Shown here in pieces: positions 1-10,912 of a DNA stretch of 64,000 bases. The position numbers and the translations under genes are program-made. This DNA is from Triticum aestivum (Eukaryota > Streptophyta > Magnoliopsida > Poales > Poaceae). Each line of letters opens with the position of its first letter. Within the stretch, counting starts at the first letter, position 1. Under the pieces are notes generated by a model, which saw only the letters and a program-made list of their open reading frames with translations, was not told where the DNA came from and searched no databases. Location of the stretch: contig NC_057810.1 in the NCBI RefSeq assembly GCF_018294505.1, forward strand, positions 202,068,773 through 202,132,772, read 5' to 3'.

Positions 1-585
1 GTTTTATTTATCAAGTCATGCAAAATATTATTATTGGGATGAGCATCATCATTTTTATTCATGACGCATTCATGCATACATTTATTATATCTTTTGTCCG
101 AACTGTCTTGCGAGTACTTTCAAAGTACTCACCTGGCTTGTTGATTTGGCCAGATGTTGATGAAGGCGATCTCATGGATGAAGAGTTCGATAGCGAGTCC
201 GACGCCTAGAGGAGTCCCAGTCAGTCCCGTGCGATCCTGCTTTGGTCACTGTATCATATCCGCTTCTGCCACCCCAGAATAAAATCATCGAGCCTCACCT
301 CGACGCTCGATGAGCTTCTAGTTAGGAGTCAAGTTATCCACCACCACTTTTACCTCGAGCTAGTAGCATGCCACCACACCCCTGTGTCATAACCGCCCTT
401 ATGTAAAATATTGGCGAGTTTGTAATAATTTGTTGAGCAGCCTCAGCTCAACCCTGTAATATATTTATGCTACTGGTCTTCTGTTTATCAAGTATTTGTC
501 TACAAGTGAGGATAACTTTTCCTATACTGGGATCTAAAGATCGATTTTCTCAATAAGCATTTTATTGAAAAAGTCCGTCGTGACA
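1..585 (+). repeat. 3' part of a long LTR, cut by the window edge
   Basis: Homology to the leader of the other Copia copy (60632-61285) stops abruptly at 585/586, and the segment left of that point ends in TGACA, as an LTR end would. It contains a short open frame ending in an acidic stretch (stop near 207) and no protein domain I recognise. Style and composition resemble the long LTR at 51484-64000, but I could not align the two. The plus orientation is inferred from the CA end. Its other end is outside the window. Confidence 0.45.
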
Positions 586-1224
586 TGAAGTTGTCTCGTC
601 GACTTATTACTTCTACTACTATGGCTACCGGTTAGCAATAAAGTAAAGTAATTACATGGCGTTGTCCAATGACACGCAGGTCATACAATAAATAAAGACA
701 ACTCCTATGGCTCCTGCCGGTTGTCATACTCATCGACATGCAAGTCGTGATTCCTATTACAAGAACATGATCAATCTCATACATCACATATCATTCATCA
801 CATTCTTCTTGGCCATATCACATCACATAGCATACCCTGCAAAAACAAGTTAGACGTCCTCTAATTGTTGTTTGCATGTTTTACGTGGCTGCTATGGGTT
901 TCTAGCAAGAACGATTCTTACCTACGCAAAAACCGCAACGTGATATGTCAATTGCTATTTACCCTTCATAAGGACCCTTTTCATCGAATCCGATCTGACT
1001 AAAGTGGGAGAGACTGGCACCCGCTAGCCACCTTATGCAACAAGTGCATGTCAGTCGGTGGAACCTGTCTCACTTAAGTGTACGTGTAAGGTCGGTCCGG
1101 TCCGCTTCATCCCACAATACCGTCAAAACAAGATTGGACTAGTAACGGTAAGCATATTGAAAAAAATCAACGCCCACAACTACTTTGTGTTCTACTCGTG
1201 CAAAGAATCTATGCAATAGACCTA

Positions 1225-1237
1225 GCTCATGATGCCA
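1225..1237 (-). other. Decayed primer-binding site
   Basis: Adjacent to the LTR, the sequence reads GCTCATGATGCCA. The intact Copia copies have GCTCTGATACCA, the complement of the TGGTATCAGAGC site for initiator-Met tRNA. An extra base and a substitution have spoiled the match. Confidence 0.6.
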
Positions 1238-1238
1238 C

Positions 1239-2969
1239 TGTTGGGTAACCTAGCAGAAATTCAAAATTTTCCTACGTGTCACCAAGATCTATCTATGGAG
1301 AAACCAGCAACGATGGGAAGGAGAGTCATCTACATACCCTTGTAGATCGCTAAGCGGAAGCTCTCAAGAGAACGGGGTTGAAGGAGTCGTACTCGTCGTG
1401 ATCCAAATCACCGGAGATCCTAGTGCCGAACGGACGGCACCTCCGCGTTCAACACACGTACAGCCCGGTGACGTCTCCCATGCATTGATCCAGCAAGGAG
1501 AGAGGGAAAGGTTGAGGAAGACTCCATCTAGCAGCAGCACAACGGCATGGTGGTGATGGAGGAGCGTGGCAATCCTGCAGGGCTTCGCCAAGCACCGCGG
1601 GAGAGGAGGAGTACTTGGGAGAGGGGAAGGGCTGCGCCAGAACTTCAGGTGCGGCTGCCCACCCTCCCCCACTATATATAGGGGCAAGGGAGAGGGGGCG
1701 CAGACTTGGCCCTTCCTCCAAGGAAGGGTGCGGCTAGGGAGGAGTCCATCCTCCCCAAGGCACCTAGGAGGTGCCTTCCCCCTTTAGGACTCTCCCTTTC
1801 CCTTATCTCTTAGCGCATGGGCCTCTTGGGGCTGGTGCCCTTGGCCCATATAGGCCAAGGCGCACACCCCTACATCCCATGTGGCACCCCCGGGGCAGGT
1901 GGACCCCTGGTGGACCCCCGAACCCCTTTCGGCACTCCCGGTACAATACGATAATGCGCGAAACTTTTCCGGTGACCAAAACAAGACTTCCCATATATAA
2001 ATCTTTACCTCCGGACCATTTCGGAACTCCTCATGACGTCCGGGATCTCATCCGGGACTCTGAGCAACATTCGGTAACCACATACAAACTTCCTTTATAA
2101 CCCTCGCGTCATCGAACCTTAAGTGTGTAGACCCTACGGGTTCGGGAACCATGCAGACATGACCGAGACGTTCTCTGGTCAATAACCAACAGCGGGATCT
2201 GGATACCCATGTTGGCTCCCACATGTTCCACGATGATCTCATCGGATGAACCACGATGTCAAGGACTCAATCGATCCCATATACAATTCCCTTTGTCTAG
2301 CGGTATTGTACTTGCCCGAGATTCGATCGTCGGTATGCCGATACCTTGTTCAATCTCGTTACCGACAAGTCTTCTTTACTCGTTCTGTAACACATCATCC
2401 CGTGATCAACCCCTTGGTCATATTTTGCACATTATGATGATGTCCTTCCGAGTGGGCCCAGAGATACCTCTCCGTCAACCGGAGTGACAAATCCCAGTCT
2501 CGATTCGTGCCAACCCAACAGACACTTTCGGAGATACCAGTAGTGCACCTTTATAGCCACCTAGTTACGTTGTGACGTTTTATACACCCAAAGCATTCCT
2601 ACGGTATCCGGGAGTTGCACAATCTCATGGTCTAAGGAAATGATACTTGACATTAGAAAAGCTTTAGCATACGAACTACGATCTTTGTGCTAGGCTTAGG
2701 ATTGGGTCTTGTCCATCACATCATTATCCTAATGATGTGATCCCGTTATCAACGACATCCAATGTCCATGGTCAGGAAACCGTAACCATCTATTGATCAA
2801 CGAGCTATTCATCTAGAGGCTTACTAGGGACTTGGTGTTGTCTATGTACCCACACATGTATCTGAGTTTCCTATCAATACAATAATAGCATGGATAATAT
2901 ACGATTATCATGAACAAGGAAATATAATAATAACCTATTTATTATTGTCTCTAGGGCATATTTCCAACA
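1239..2969 (-). repeat. Copia 5' LTR (1.73 kb)
   Basis: The LTR starts TGTTGGGTAACC and ends in ATTTCCAACA on the plus strand, giving TG...CA termini. It aligns over most of its length with the LTRs at 54416-56177 and 61286-63040 but is clearly more diverged. A minus-strand TATA-like run (TATATATAG) lies at about 1673-1681. Confidence 0.85.
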
Positions 2970-3092
2970 TCAATGTTCCCTCCATACTTCGATAACCAAT
3001 CCATGCCTAATATCACATCCAATCCTTGTGACTCCAATACAATTAGGTGTGAGGGAAACACGTAGTTACCAATCCTTAATGGTAACCGATCA
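2970..3092 (-). pseudogene. pol: Tekay-type Gypsy protease/RT-linker fragment
   Basis: The minus strand encodes the conserved end of a plant Gypsy protease, including the LDVILGMDWL motif and the following WLSKYGG. The fragment continues, in frame and after removing one copy of the 5-bp TSD, the protease that stops at 18911. It is therefore the same gene, split by the 15.8-kb insertion. Its downstream end is cut by the Copia LTR at 2969. RT, RNase H, integrase and 3' LTR of this element are outside the window or lost. Confidence 0.85.
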
Positions 3093-4001
3093 TGTCGGCG
3101 TTCTGGGAACGGGGGTCCCCAGACTTTCCTGCCTGCGGCCTGCGGCGTGGCTCAAGTAGGGGGCCCAGTGCGGCCCATCTTCATCGACTGGAGCTCAAGA
3201 CCCTCGCGAGGGGCCAAGCCTCGCGGGGCGGACGACAGGAAGCTTCCTCAGGCGCAGCCTCGTCAGGCTGGCTCGCGAGGAGGCGGAGAGATCAAGGCGG
3301 GGTACCTCACGAGGTGCCCGTGACGCAAGCCATGACGACCGAAGCCAGGCGGGCGCCCGCCTGGGCAGTGTCCTTGTTTCCCATTCGGTGCAAAGGGGGC
3401 AAGCACAGGCCAAAGCATCAAACAAAGGTTACCATCTCGGTGCAACAAGACCAAGACCAGCAGAACGGCAGGATGGAGGTCATCGTGGAGCCCAGGAAGG
3501 CATCATCGTCAGAACCTTTGGCAGGCAAGGACCAACTTTAGTCAGGATAAGTGTACTAGATGTTCCCCTTCAAAATTGCCAATTGTTGGTGCCCTTCCCG
3601 CTCAATATTTGGGAAGAGGACCAGGGCTTTGCTCTATAAATAGGACTAGCCGCCCTTGAGAGAGAGACAGATAGAGGGAGAGACAGACAAAGGGGGGATC
3701 AACCATTGGAACCCTAGCCAGAACCATCCACACCCACGCAAGAACTCCTCCTCTCGCGAGGCTGTTCTTCCTTTGTATTGTTCATCATCAGCCCCTGAGG
3801 CAATTCACACACCACACACTAGAGTAGGGTATTACACCACAATGGTGGCCTGAACCAGTATAAACCTTGCGTCCCTTGTGTTGTTCTTCGAGTAGTCTAG
3901 ATCTCTTGCGAGGCGACGAGACGTGAGCCGGTAGGGGGTTGATCTCCGCGCGCACCCCAGAGTTCGAACCTCAAGGGTCTGCCGAAACCCGAAATCTGAC
4001 A
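3093..4001 (+). repeat. 5' LTR of the 15.8-kb Tat element
   Basis: The 909-bp LTR begins TGTCGGCGTTCTGGG and ends TCTGACA. It aligns along its whole length with 17984-18905. It carries three copies of the palindrome CTCGCGAG (3203, 3272, 3753) and a TATA box at 3635-3642. Confidence 0.92.
3635..3642 (+). promoter_or_regulatory. LTR TATA box
   Basis: TATAAATA sits in the middle of the LTR in the context CTCTATAAATAGG and is conserved in the 3' LTR (18537-18544). This is where the element's own transcript would be expected to start, about 30 bp downstream. Confidence 0.65.
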
Positions 4002-4021
4002 TTTGGTGCACCAGGTAGGGG
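4002..4021 (+). other. Primer-binding site region of the 15.8-kb Tat element
   Basis: Immediately after the 5' LTR the sequence reads TTTGGTGCACCAGGTAGGGG, the position and type expected for a Gypsy PBS. I did not assign the primer tRNA. Confidence 0.6.
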
Positions 4022-4073
4022 TGTGCCGGAATCACGCCTTCCGCCATCTTGCATTTTGCCGTCCGTCGCATCC

Positions 4074-5565
4074 ATGTCTGACGCTCGTCGAGCCCGCGCC
4101 GAGCGCCGGGCTGCCCTCGCCAACCGCGTCGCCCAGACGGAGCCCGTCGGCGGACACCCCCGTTGTTCCCCATCGCCTACCGCCAACGCCGCCACCGGCC
4201 TGGCGGGGAACGAGCAGCAGGCCTCATCCCTGCATCCTTCGGTGCGGCGAGAGGGCCGCACCACCACCCCGTCGCTGACTCCAGCCGGTTCGTCGTCCCA
4301 CGCCCGTCGCACCCCCGCGGACACGCACGTCATGCTGCTCATGGCGTGAGAGCTCCTGCACTATCGTCCCATCGACGACCTCTATGAGGACTAGCTCGCC
4401 CGCATCACCGAGCTCGTCAGCGCTGCAGGGGGCTCTCCTATGCCCTCTCTCTCGCTGCCTTGTCCTCCATCCTGCGCAGGACGCGTGGATCAGGAGGTGC
4501 CTCCGCCACCTCCTCCCCAAGAAGGTGCCCTAGCTCCACGGCGCGGCTCCGGGACGAGACCCACCGCGTCCGGTGCCCGCGCGACAAGAAAGGAGCTACC
4601 AAGAGATCCCTTGTCCCCAAGAAGCTGCCCGCGTGCTCCCTACGTCGGCACGTCATGACCGCGCTCCTGCTCCAGCGCGCCAAGACCCCGCGCTGCTCCT
4701 GGCGGCAGTGCGCTGAGACCTCCAAGATCAAGCCCTTCGTCACCAAAGGCCTCCTGTGTCCACTGCCAGCTGCCCTGCCTTCACCGCCGAGCTACGCAGC
4801 ATAGCTTGGCCGGGCAAGTTCAAGCCCGATCTACCTCCACGCTACAATGATACGACTGACCCTACGGAGTTCCTCCAGCTCTACGAGCTGGGTATCGAAG
4901 CCGCCAACGGGGATGAGAAGGTCATGGCGAACTAGTTTCCCATGGCGCTCGAGGACAGTGCCCGCACCTGGCTCCTGGCACAATTTCCTCTTGGGACGAG
5001 ATGCGCACTCGCTTCATCGCCAACTTTCAAGGCACTCGCGACCGCCCCCCGGCCATGAGCGACCTTCGCTGCATCAAGCAACAGCCAGGAGAGACCTTGC
5101 AGAAGTACATCCAGTGTTTCAACAACGCTCGCCTCAAGATCCCCAGGGTGACTGAGGAAGCCATCATCTCAGCCTTCTCTGACGGCGTGCGTGACATCAA
5201 GATGAAGGAGGAGCTAGCAATCCATGAAGACCTGTGCACATCCTTGGAGCTGTTCAACTTGGCGACCAAGTGCGCCAGGGCTGAGGAAGGGCGTCTCTCC
5301 CTCCTCGAGCTTCCGGCTGCCGATCCAGAAGAGAAGAAGCCCAAGGTCAAGGACGTGAAGCGCAAGGGGGCTACTATGCTTGCAGCAGAGCCAGACACCA
5401 AGCGAGGCAGGGATCAGCCTGAGTCATCCAAGGGCAGCCGATACTACGTGTACCACGACCTCCACACCCACAACACCAACGAATGCCAAGAGCTCAGGGC
5501 CGTGCGAGATGGGCGTATCAGCCAACGCCCCGAGCGCAACGACCGGGGCTATGGCCGAGGAGGAG
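4074..5565 (+). pseudogene. gag: gag of the 15.8-kb Tat element, N-terminal part
   Basis: The first ATG after the PBS opens a basic, Ala/Arg-rich leader (MSDARRARAERRAALANR). Stops and frameshifts then break it repeatedly (for example near 4348 and 4932). The conserved retrotransposon gag core follows in another frame from about 4800 to 5560: a GKFKPD..PPRYNDTTDP segment, then TRFIANFQGT and the ETLQKYIQCFNNARLKIP helix region. Near 5447-5500 a Cys/His segment (YYVYHDLHTHNTNECQEL) corresponds to the zinc-knuckle position with its first Cys replaced by Tyr. The frame is then cut at 5565 by another retrotransposon and resumes at 13939. The product would be the capsid-like structural protein of the particle. 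Confidence 0.8.
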
Positions 5566-6036
5566 TGTCGGTGTCAAAACCGGCGGATCTCGGGTAGGGG
5601 GTCCCGAACTGTGCGTCTAGGCGGATGGTAACAGGAGACAAGGGGCACGATGTTTTACCCAGGTTCGGGCCCTCTTGATGGAGGTAAAACCCTACCTCCT
5701 GCTCGATTAATATTGATGATGTGTGTTACGAGAGTAGATCTACCACGAGATCAAGGAGGCTAAACCCTAGAAGCTAGCCTATGGTATGATTGTTGTTCGT
5801 CCTATGGACTAAAGCCATCCGGTTTATATAGACACCGGAGAGGGCTAGGGTTACACAGAGTCGGTTACAATGGTAGGTGATCTACATATCCGTATCGCCA
5901 AGCTTGCCTTCCACGCCAAGGAAAGTCCCATCCGGACACGGGACGAAGTCTTCAATCTTGTATCTTCATAGTCTTGGAGTCCGACCGATCATGATAGTTC
6001 GGCTATCCGGACACCCCCTAGTCCGGGACTCCCTCA
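5566..6036 (-). repeat. 3' LTR of the 8.4-kb element
   Basis: On the plus strand it starts TGTCGGTGTCAAAACC and ends ACTCCCTCA. It is about 97.7 percent identical to 13468-13938 (11 substitutions and no gaps in my hand comparison). Confidence 0.93.
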
Positions 6037-6048
6037 GTAGCCCCTGAA
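6037..6048 (-). other. Polypurine tract of the 8.4-kb element
   Basis: The minus strand reads TTCAGGGGCTAC directly before the 3' LTR, the usual form of the plus-strand primer in these Gypsy elements. Confidence 0.65.
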
Positions 6049-6581
6049 CCGGGCTTCAATGACGACGAGTCCGGCGCGCATGTTGTCTTCGGCATTGCAA
6101 GGCGGGTTCTTCCTCCGAATAATTTATAGAAGATTGTGAACACCAGGATAGTGTCCGGCTCTGCAAAAATAAATTCCACGTACCACCGTAGAGAGAATAA
6201 TATTACACAAGTTCAATCTGCTGACGTATTTTGTGGCGTGACATCACACCATTACCAAGCCTTTACTCGAATTGTTTTTATTGTATCACCTCAGCGCATT
6301 TAGCGAGGCGGTTTCCTTGGCACGTCTTGTCGAAGCAGAGATCGTGTTCCCCTTATTCCGGGATTCCCATCAATACGGACGTGGGTAACCCAACCGCGCC
6401 CGTTGCTACGCCCCCTCCATCGAAGGCGGGTTCCAAACGGTCATGGGGACGGCTCTTGGTATTCTTCCTCTTTATAATGAGCCAAGGCCCGTTCTTTTCC
6501 TTCAATCCTCTATCGAATCCGCCCCTCGCCCCGAGTTCCAACACCCAGGGCTCCAGATTCAGGTACCTTCGATCTTCGACA

Positions 6582-9461
6582 ATGTCCGGCCCCAATCTAC
6601 GAGGCCGGTGGATGCCCTCCTCCGTCACGGAAGAGGACGTGCTAAAGCTGAGAGACGCCAGGTACTTAACCTACGAGATTTCGCATAGGCTGCCTGCCCG
6701 AGGGCAAGTTATTCCTACTCCCGAGCTTGGCGAGAGCGTCGTGTTCATCTCTCACCTCCGTCGGGGTTTAGGCTTCCTGACGGATCCCTTCGTGAGGGGG
6801 CTCATGTTTTACTATGGGCTGGAATTCCATGACCTAGCTCCGGAGTCCATCCTCCACATCTCATCATTCATTGTCGTCTGTGAAGCCTTCCTCTGCACTA
6901 CCCCTCACTTCGGCTTCTGGCTCAAAACCTTCAACGTGGAGCCGAAGATGATCGAGGGGCGTCAGGCAGAGTGCGGCGGGGCGGTTATAAGTAAGAGGGT
7001 CGATGCTCCATGGCCCAAGGGCTCTTTTCAGGAGGAGCTCAGCTTGTGGCAACAGGAGTGGTTCTATATCACCGCTCCCAGGGGCAGCAGGCAGAGGCTG
7101 CCGCCCGTCTTCCGCTCGGGCCCTCCACAGCTGCTGACGTCATGGGTCAACAAGGGGCGTGACTAGGGGCCGTCCAAAGACGTTCCCCTGTTGCAGGACC
7201 GGATTTGAGGCCTCCAAGAAAGGGAGATCAATCTAGCCGTAGTGGTACAGGTTATGTTGATCCGGCGCCTACTGCCCTGCAAACGTCACCCCCTCCGCCT
7301 GTGGGAATTTAATCCGGAGGGGCCACGAGCTCTTCAACACTTCATGGGTTTGACACCCGCGGAGATGTACAAACTGTTCTTTGGATCGCAAGAGATGCGT
7401 CGGGAATTGACCGAGGATGCTGGCCTAAGCTGCAATCGCCCGGATACTCAAGTAAGTAGCCCTGTGTCCGGACACATCGTCCATTCATTTACTGCGGGTT
7501 TGCCTTTTAACCAGCTATCCCTTGGACAGGAGTGCATAGCACAAGCAAAACTGATACGGTGTCCGGCCCCCCTCACTGAGACCATGCAGGATCCCGTGTT
7601 AATCAAAATGTTGGAGGTTGCACCTTTGGAGGAGGGCGAAGAAGGGCATAGGGGAACTAACACCTCAGCCACGGAGGCTTTCAGTAAGGGAGGAATCGAG
7701 AGTCCCTCCTTCCAGGGGGAGAAGAGGACCGCTTCCGAAGACCCGGAGGCCAAGGGCTCAAAGCGGGGAAAGAAATCTGTACCGGAAGGTCCTGTGCCGG
7801 GAAGAGCCCTGGCCGTACTGTCTCCTCAGAGGAATCAGCCCTCTAGCGAGCCGTAAGTAAAAAAGGGGGGATTTTGTAATAGTGGACATCCCTGCTTAAT
7901 TTCTAAGGGTAACCGAAGTTTTTCACCTTGTAGTTCGGATCTCAGCCCATCTCAGCACAGCTCATCGTCGGGAGACCTTCGTCCGGAGATGATGGAGAGC
8001 GAAATGCCTCCATCTGCCGCCCCGTCGTGCGGGGCGGGCGACCCTGAGGTGTCGTCACAGAGGGTCTCCCCGAGTCTGGCGGGGCCGGAGAGTTCGGCAC
8101 CCATTGGAGTACAGTCGGTGGAGCTGCAGGATTTGCTCAAGAGGGCGTCTATCTCAGAAGATCACCGCACATTAATGGGTAGGGTGATTGAGAGGATCTC
8201 GTCCGCCGAAAGCGGGTTGTATGAGGCCGTCGGAAGTTTGCTGACGGGGTTTGAGGTACGCAAAAAATGACATACCTTTTGACAGTTTTGCACATGAAGT
8301 GCGCCCTGTATAGATAGTAGCCCCTGAGACTTGGTATGCTGTCAAAAGCGACAGCGTGTCGAGGATCATAATCTCAGTTATAGATTGTCGCCTTCCCTAT
8401 GCAGGTGGCGGAATGTTCGGTGGCCGGCCGGACTGATGGATTTGCCGAGCTGAAGAGGCAACTCGACGTTGCGGATGCGGACATCTCGCTGGTCAATAAA
8501 CGACTTGATGAGTCACAAGGTATGTGGTTGCTCTGCGGTCGCCTAGTAAGGGAGCTGACGCCCATTCCTTACAATTTGTATGCTTGATGCAGATGGTGCT
8601 GCTGCTGTGGAAGGCCTTCAAGCAGAACTTTCTCGGGCCAAGGAGCAAGCCAGAAAAAGCGAGGCGGCTGCCTCGAAGGCAGCAGAAGAGCTAGAAGCCG
8701 AGAAGGCCGCTCACTGCCAAAGTAGGGAGGAGATGGCCGGAATGGCCGCGAAATTAAAAGTTGCTACCGACCACTAGGAGGTTCTTGAAAGAGAACGCCG
8801 AGCGGAGCAAGAGGACCTGAAGAAGGCCGACGCCGAAGCCAAGGATGCCCGTAGTGTGATGCGGGCTATGAAGGAGGAACTGCGTCAGGTCGGAGATATT
8901 GTGGCTGGAAAGCCCTTTATGCTGCATAGGAAGTTCACGGATCTGAAGTATGCTCAGCTGGGCCGATTGTACGGTGCGGAGGATCCTTATCTGGACTTGG
9001 CGGCGAGTGCGGCGGACGCAGTCGTGCACTTTCGAAGCCAGAAGGATCACGAAATGGAAGAGCTTTTCTGGTCTCAATCCCATAGTCCAGAGCGTCCACT
9101 TCCGTTGAGTGATCAGCTGGTTGAGTGGGCTGAGCTGAATAGATTTTCCGGACTTGCCATGACGGATGTGGTCGCTCATTTGTGGCCGGAAAGGCCCAAG
9201 CCGAAGAGTTATTTTGGCTTGTTGCAGCAATTACTTGGAGCGGTGCCGCGTATTGGGGCGATGAAGCGGTCGGCATGCATAGAAGGTGCACGGATGGCTC
9301 TCGCCCGTGGTAAGACATACTGGGCAGAGATGGATGCCACCGCTGTTGCATCCCGGGGTTCGGACAAAAGCCGATTCCCCATCGAGCACTATTTTGAGGA
9401 AGTCCTGCAGGGCGCTCGTTTAATAGAGTCGCAGTGCTCGAAAGATGTTATGTTTGAATGA
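6582..9461 (+). pseudogene. Antisense multi-exon gene (Transposase_28-like N-terminus, coiled-coil middle) inside the Tat element
   Basis: The reading frame starts at ATG 6582 (MSGPNLRGRW) and runs opposite to gag. Five exons can be assembled: 6582-7451, 7530-7852, 7934-8255, 8405-8519 and 8593-9461. All four introns (73-149 bp) have GT...AG ends, and phase is kept at every junction. The product would be about 832 residues. Exon 1 resembles the 'putative gypsy type transposon' domain (Pfam Transposase_28, PF04195; recognised by eye): FLTDPFVRGLMFYYGLEFHDL, then RLWEFNPEGPRALQHFMGLT. The middle is Ser/Pro/Glu-rich. Exons 4 and 5 form a long coiled coil (LQAELSRAKEQARKSEAAAS). Three in-frame stops break it: TAG 7164, TGA 7206 (both from TGG) and TAG 8775 (probably from CAG). 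Such extra antisense ORFs are known in Tat-lineage elements; their function is unknown. Confidence 0.75.
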
Positions 9462-10472
9462 CATGTATGATTTCTGAGATCATGTTTATAATGTAATAGC
9501 TTTTTATACTTGTGTGTTCAAGTATTGAACTATCTCCTGTGCGGCCATATATGTATGTATAATCTGAAAGATGGCAGTCTTTGGCTTCAGCCCCCACGCA
9601 CATGGTGCGGGGGTGTTTGCAAAAAGAAAAGCGCGTTTTCACACTTAATCCAACGTCTTGGTCCTTTTAAGGAGGTGATAGCGTAGAAAACTAGGCAACC
9701 GGACTATAATGCTTTATCACTTTCACTTAGCCATAGGAGCTCGAATGTGGGGCTACTATATAGCCCCTGGTGGCACCGCTCTTCTCCGAACTCGGGGCGC
9801 GTATGTACCTGACCGGGAAGCGGTCCTTTGTCAAAGCGGAGGAATTCTAAACATTCCAATGGTCGATCGAGTGGTTGACTAGTCTCACGCTATATCATGA
9901 CAGTCACTTTTCGGCTTTCTCTACTGAGGTGCTCGCCCGGCCGAACCGAGGCACAATCGCAGTAGTTCTCCTGGTGCCGCGTTAGCCGATGATGCGGAAC
10001 ATAATGCAGCAAAACACAGGAGCCAGGCAAACCCAACATTTGACCAAAGACATGATTCGGAGCTGATGCATATAAGGCCTAACTCGAGACGCCGAACACT
10101 CCCTGAGGTGTTCAGTCTTTATGATACCGGGCAGAACAATGCCCTAAGCCCCTAGTGTCCAGGTACAGGCGGGAACTTCTGACGCAGCCGATGCCAAAAC
10201 GCCAGCCTCCTCCTCGGCTATGGTGGGAAACCGAGGGATGTGTATCAAAAAGAGACAGTAAGAAAGGTTTACGCAGGGTCTTAATCTGAAAAGAATCCTT
10301 GCAACAGGTCCCTGCTGCACGTCTGCGCATGTGTCTCCGTTGTGCTATATCCTGGACGGGTGTAGCACGTGCTTCATCTGTAAAAGAGAAGGACTTAGTT
10401 TCCAAGAAATATCGTGTAGAAGTTGTATTAAAATAGAATAGAATGAATAAAGTTGAGATTTATTGGCTCTCA
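9462..10472. other. Non-coding interior of the 8.4-kb element
   Basis: This lies between the end of the antisense gene and the protease scrap. I see no open frame with a recognisable domain on either strand, so it is probably the 3' flank of the antisense gene plus pol-deletion remnant. Confidence 0.5.
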
Positions 10473-10844
10473 TCATTTATACACGCGGCCCCTTATAAAG
10501 GGGATATGTGGCTGGGAAGCCCCTTGTTTAGTTATGCCGGACTCGCCTAACCATGTCTGAGGTCTGAATGACCTGTTTTTAGGGGCTTTGACCTGCAAGG
10601 TCTGATTGGTGTGTGGCTGTCGAGGCAGTCTCACGTTCTCCGTGGTCGAGGAACACTCGGAGTTACTTTTTAATGAGATTATGCCACGTTGACCGGGCAT
10701 TTTTAAACGTAAGAAACGCGTAATGTGGTATTGCATTAGGGCTGGCGAAAGCTGCGCGCCCCAATAGTGCTTAGGGCTACAGTTGAATGGGGCGATGGAG
10801 AGTGAGCTTTTTGCAACGGAGGTTGTCGGATGAACCGAACACAA
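10473..10844 (-). pseudogene. pol: Protease-end scrap of the 8.4-kb element
   Basis: The minus strand keeps the wording that follows the active site in Tat proteases (a YLKLKMPG-like run, here FLRLKMPGQRGIIS), in an otherwise shifted and broken frame. Everything that should follow (RT, RNase H, integrase) is absent. It marks the edge of the deletion that removed pol. Confidence 0.5.
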
Positions 10845-10912
10845 CCTCTAGTGGTACAGAGCCTGTATAATTGGCTTAAAGGCCTGGCGTCACTCCTTTG
10901 AAGGAAGTGCTG

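Larger units (their letters stand above)
586..2969 (-). mobile_element. Copia element, 5' LTR and leader only (BARE/WIS/Angela-like group)
   Basis: On the minus strand this reads LTR (2969-1239), a decayed initiator-Met PBS, then 5' leader (1224-586). The leader matches 60632-61285 of the complete Copia copy, so the two are relatives. The body continues left beyond 585, where another element interrupts it. The right LTR end (CCAACA at 2964-2969) abuts 2970, where protease/RT sequence of the Tekay element resumes, so this copy is inserted in that element. The right TSD would be TCAAT (2970-2974); its partner lies outside the window. Confidence 0.8.
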
